From Sphingomonas sanxanigenens DSM 19645 = NX02 (lineage in GTDB: Bacteria; Pseudomonadota; Alphaproteobacteria; Sphingomonadales; Sphingomonadaceae), in contig NZ_CP006644.1 in the NCBI RefSeq assembly GCF_000512205.2, positions 4,292,501 through 4,356,500 of the forward strand: a DNA stretch of 64,000 bases, written 5' to 3'. Shown piece by piece: positions 63,193 to 64,000 of this stretch (its first letter is position 1; each line of letters starts with the position of its first letter). The notes beneath the pieces were generated by a model. The model was not told the DNA's origin. It did no database searches and saw only the letters and a list, made by a program, of their open reading frames with translations. A program made the position numbers and the translations under genes.

Positions 63193-64000
63193 ATGAGCGG
63201 CGGCGGCACTTCACCGGACTATGTGTTCGCGCCGCATGAGCGGCCGTTGCTGCCGGGCTCCCCGGCCACGCCCGCGCATCCCACTTCCCGCCGCTTTGCC
63301 TATTTCGCCATCGGCGTGTTTGTCGGCCTCACCGGCGGCTTCGGCAATGCGATGGTCACCACCAACCTCGCCAACATCCAGGGATCGCTCGGCCTCTACA
63401 GCGATCAGGCCGCATGGCTGACCGCCGCCTATCTGATGACCAACGTCTCGATGAGCCTGCTGCTGGTCAAGTTCCGCCAGCAATTCGGCCTCGTCACCTT
63501 CGCGCGCATCTTCCTGCCCGCCTATGTGCTCGTCACCGCGGCGCACCTCGTCGCCCACAGCTACACGACCGCGCTGATCGTGCGCGGCGCCAGCGGCATC
63601 GCCGCCAGTGCGCTTTCCACGCTGTGCCTGCTCTACATCATCCAGGCGATGCCCGCACCGTGGCGACTGAAAGGCATCGTGCTGGGCATCGGCATCCCGC
63701 AGCTCGCCACACCGCTCGCGCGGCTGCTGTCGTCCGACCTGCTCGAACGCGGCCAATGGACGGTGCTCTATGTGTTCGAACTCGGCCTCGCGCTGATCAG
63801 CGCCGCGCTGGTGATGCTGCTGCGCCTGCCGCCCAGCGAGCGGATGAAGGCGTTCGAGCCGCTCGATTTCCTCACCTTCGCGCTCTACGCGCCGGGCGTC
63901 GCGCTGTTGTGCGGGGTGCTGGCGCAGGGCCGCATCCTGTGGTGGACCGAGGCGCCGTGGCTCGGCTACGCCGCCTGCGCGGCGATCGTGCTGATCGCCG
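63193..64000 (+). CDS. MFS transporter of the DHA2 (EmrB/QacA-like) type, 3' end outside window
   Basis: The frame from ATG 63193 is open to the end of the window (269 codons). A hydrophilic N-terminus of about 32 residues (MSGGGTSPDYVFAPHERPLLPG) leads into membrane helices: FAYFAIGVFVGLTGGFGNAMV, then AAWLTAAYLMTNVSMSLLLVKFRQQFG, which matches the DHA2 motif A region. At least seven hydrophobic segments are visible. The family exports drugs and other amphiphiles by proton antiport; an adaptor-fusion (EmrA-like) partner may lie downstream. The substrate is unknown. Confidence 0.85.
   Translation, partial: MSGGGTSPDYVFAPHERPLLPGSPATPAHPTSRRFAYFAIGVFVGLTGGFGNAMVTTNLANIQGSLGLYSDQAAWLTAAYLMTNVSMSLLLVKFRQQFGLVTFARIFLPAYVLVTAAHLVAHSYTTALIVRGASGIAASALSTLCLLYIIQAMPAPWRLKGIVLGIGIPQLATPLARLLSSDLLERGQWTVLYVFELGLALISAALVMLLRLPPSERMKAFEPLDFLTFALYAPGVALLCGVLAQGRILWWTEAPWLGYAACAAIVLIA

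Overview
The window is high-GC chromosomal DNA from an alphaproteobacterium, most likely a sphingomonad (Sphingomonas or a close relative). The evidence is a near-canonical CtrA cell-cycle regulator, TonB-dependent receptor and TorF-type porin genes, a PhoK-like alkaline phosphatase of the Sphingomonas type, an S5 protein with a Gly/Arg-rich N-terminal extension, and an S12 protein with Arg at position 88. Genus assignment is inference from protein character; there is no rRNA in the window.

Layout. 1-7.2 kb is accessory in character. It holds the end of a TonB-dependent receptor, a GntR/FCD regulator, a GMC oxidoreductase, and a secreted alpha/beta hydrolase divergent from an OhrR-like MarR regulator with a palindromic operator pair. 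These are followed by a decayed stretch (an SDR gene with a large internal deletion and a frameshift, an NTF2-like gene, a frameshifted zinc-free alcohol dehydrogenase and two tiny coupled ORFs) that ends at a tRNA-Glu gene. 7.3-11.8 kb holds recJ, a beta/gamma-crystallin-like secreted protein, gdhA and an SRPBCC protein. 11.9-28.5 kb is the minus-strand ribosomal block. In transcription order it runs rpsL-rpsG-fusA-tuf, rpsJ-rplC-rplD-rplW-rplB-rpsS-rplV-rpsC-rplP-rpmC-rpsQ, then rplN-rplX-rplE-rpsN-rpsH-rplF-rplR-rpsE-rpmD-rplO-secY-adk. Several intrinsic-terminator-like hairpins interrupt it, and rpsM-rpsK-rpoA-rplQ do not follow adk.

28.7-39 kb contains small unknown proteins, a PAP2 phosphatase, a 549-residue protein of unknown function, a secreted amidohydrolase, a MAPEG protein, the PDH-complex genes for E3 and E2, a Usp protein, free-methionine-sulfoxide reductase, ArfB and an RluA-type pseudouridine synthase. 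39-44 kb has ctrA, then a tight four-gene operon: circularly permuted ATP-grasp, alpha-E protein, transglutaminase-like protein and the proteasome homologue Anbu. 44-57 kb carries bpt, ilvA, a hydroxyisobutyrate-dehydrogenase-like gene, a YtcJ-like amidohydrolase, an NlpE-like lipoprotein, a DsbD-like protein, a PhoK-like phosphatase, fdxA, an S4-domain gene and a SUV3-like helicase. 57.5-64 kb has an OmpR/histidine-kinase pair, a beta carbonic anhydrase translationally coupled to a SulP transporter (a plausible inorganic-carbon module), a TorF porin and the start of a DHA2-type MFS transporter.

The strongest points for a second look are the Arg88 in S12 (predicted streptomycin resistance), the Anbu operon whose transglutaminase-like member has lost its catalytic Cys, the duplicated TATCGCGATA operator between the OhrR-like regulator and a hydrolase, and the intrinsic terminators placed inside the S10-spc block.
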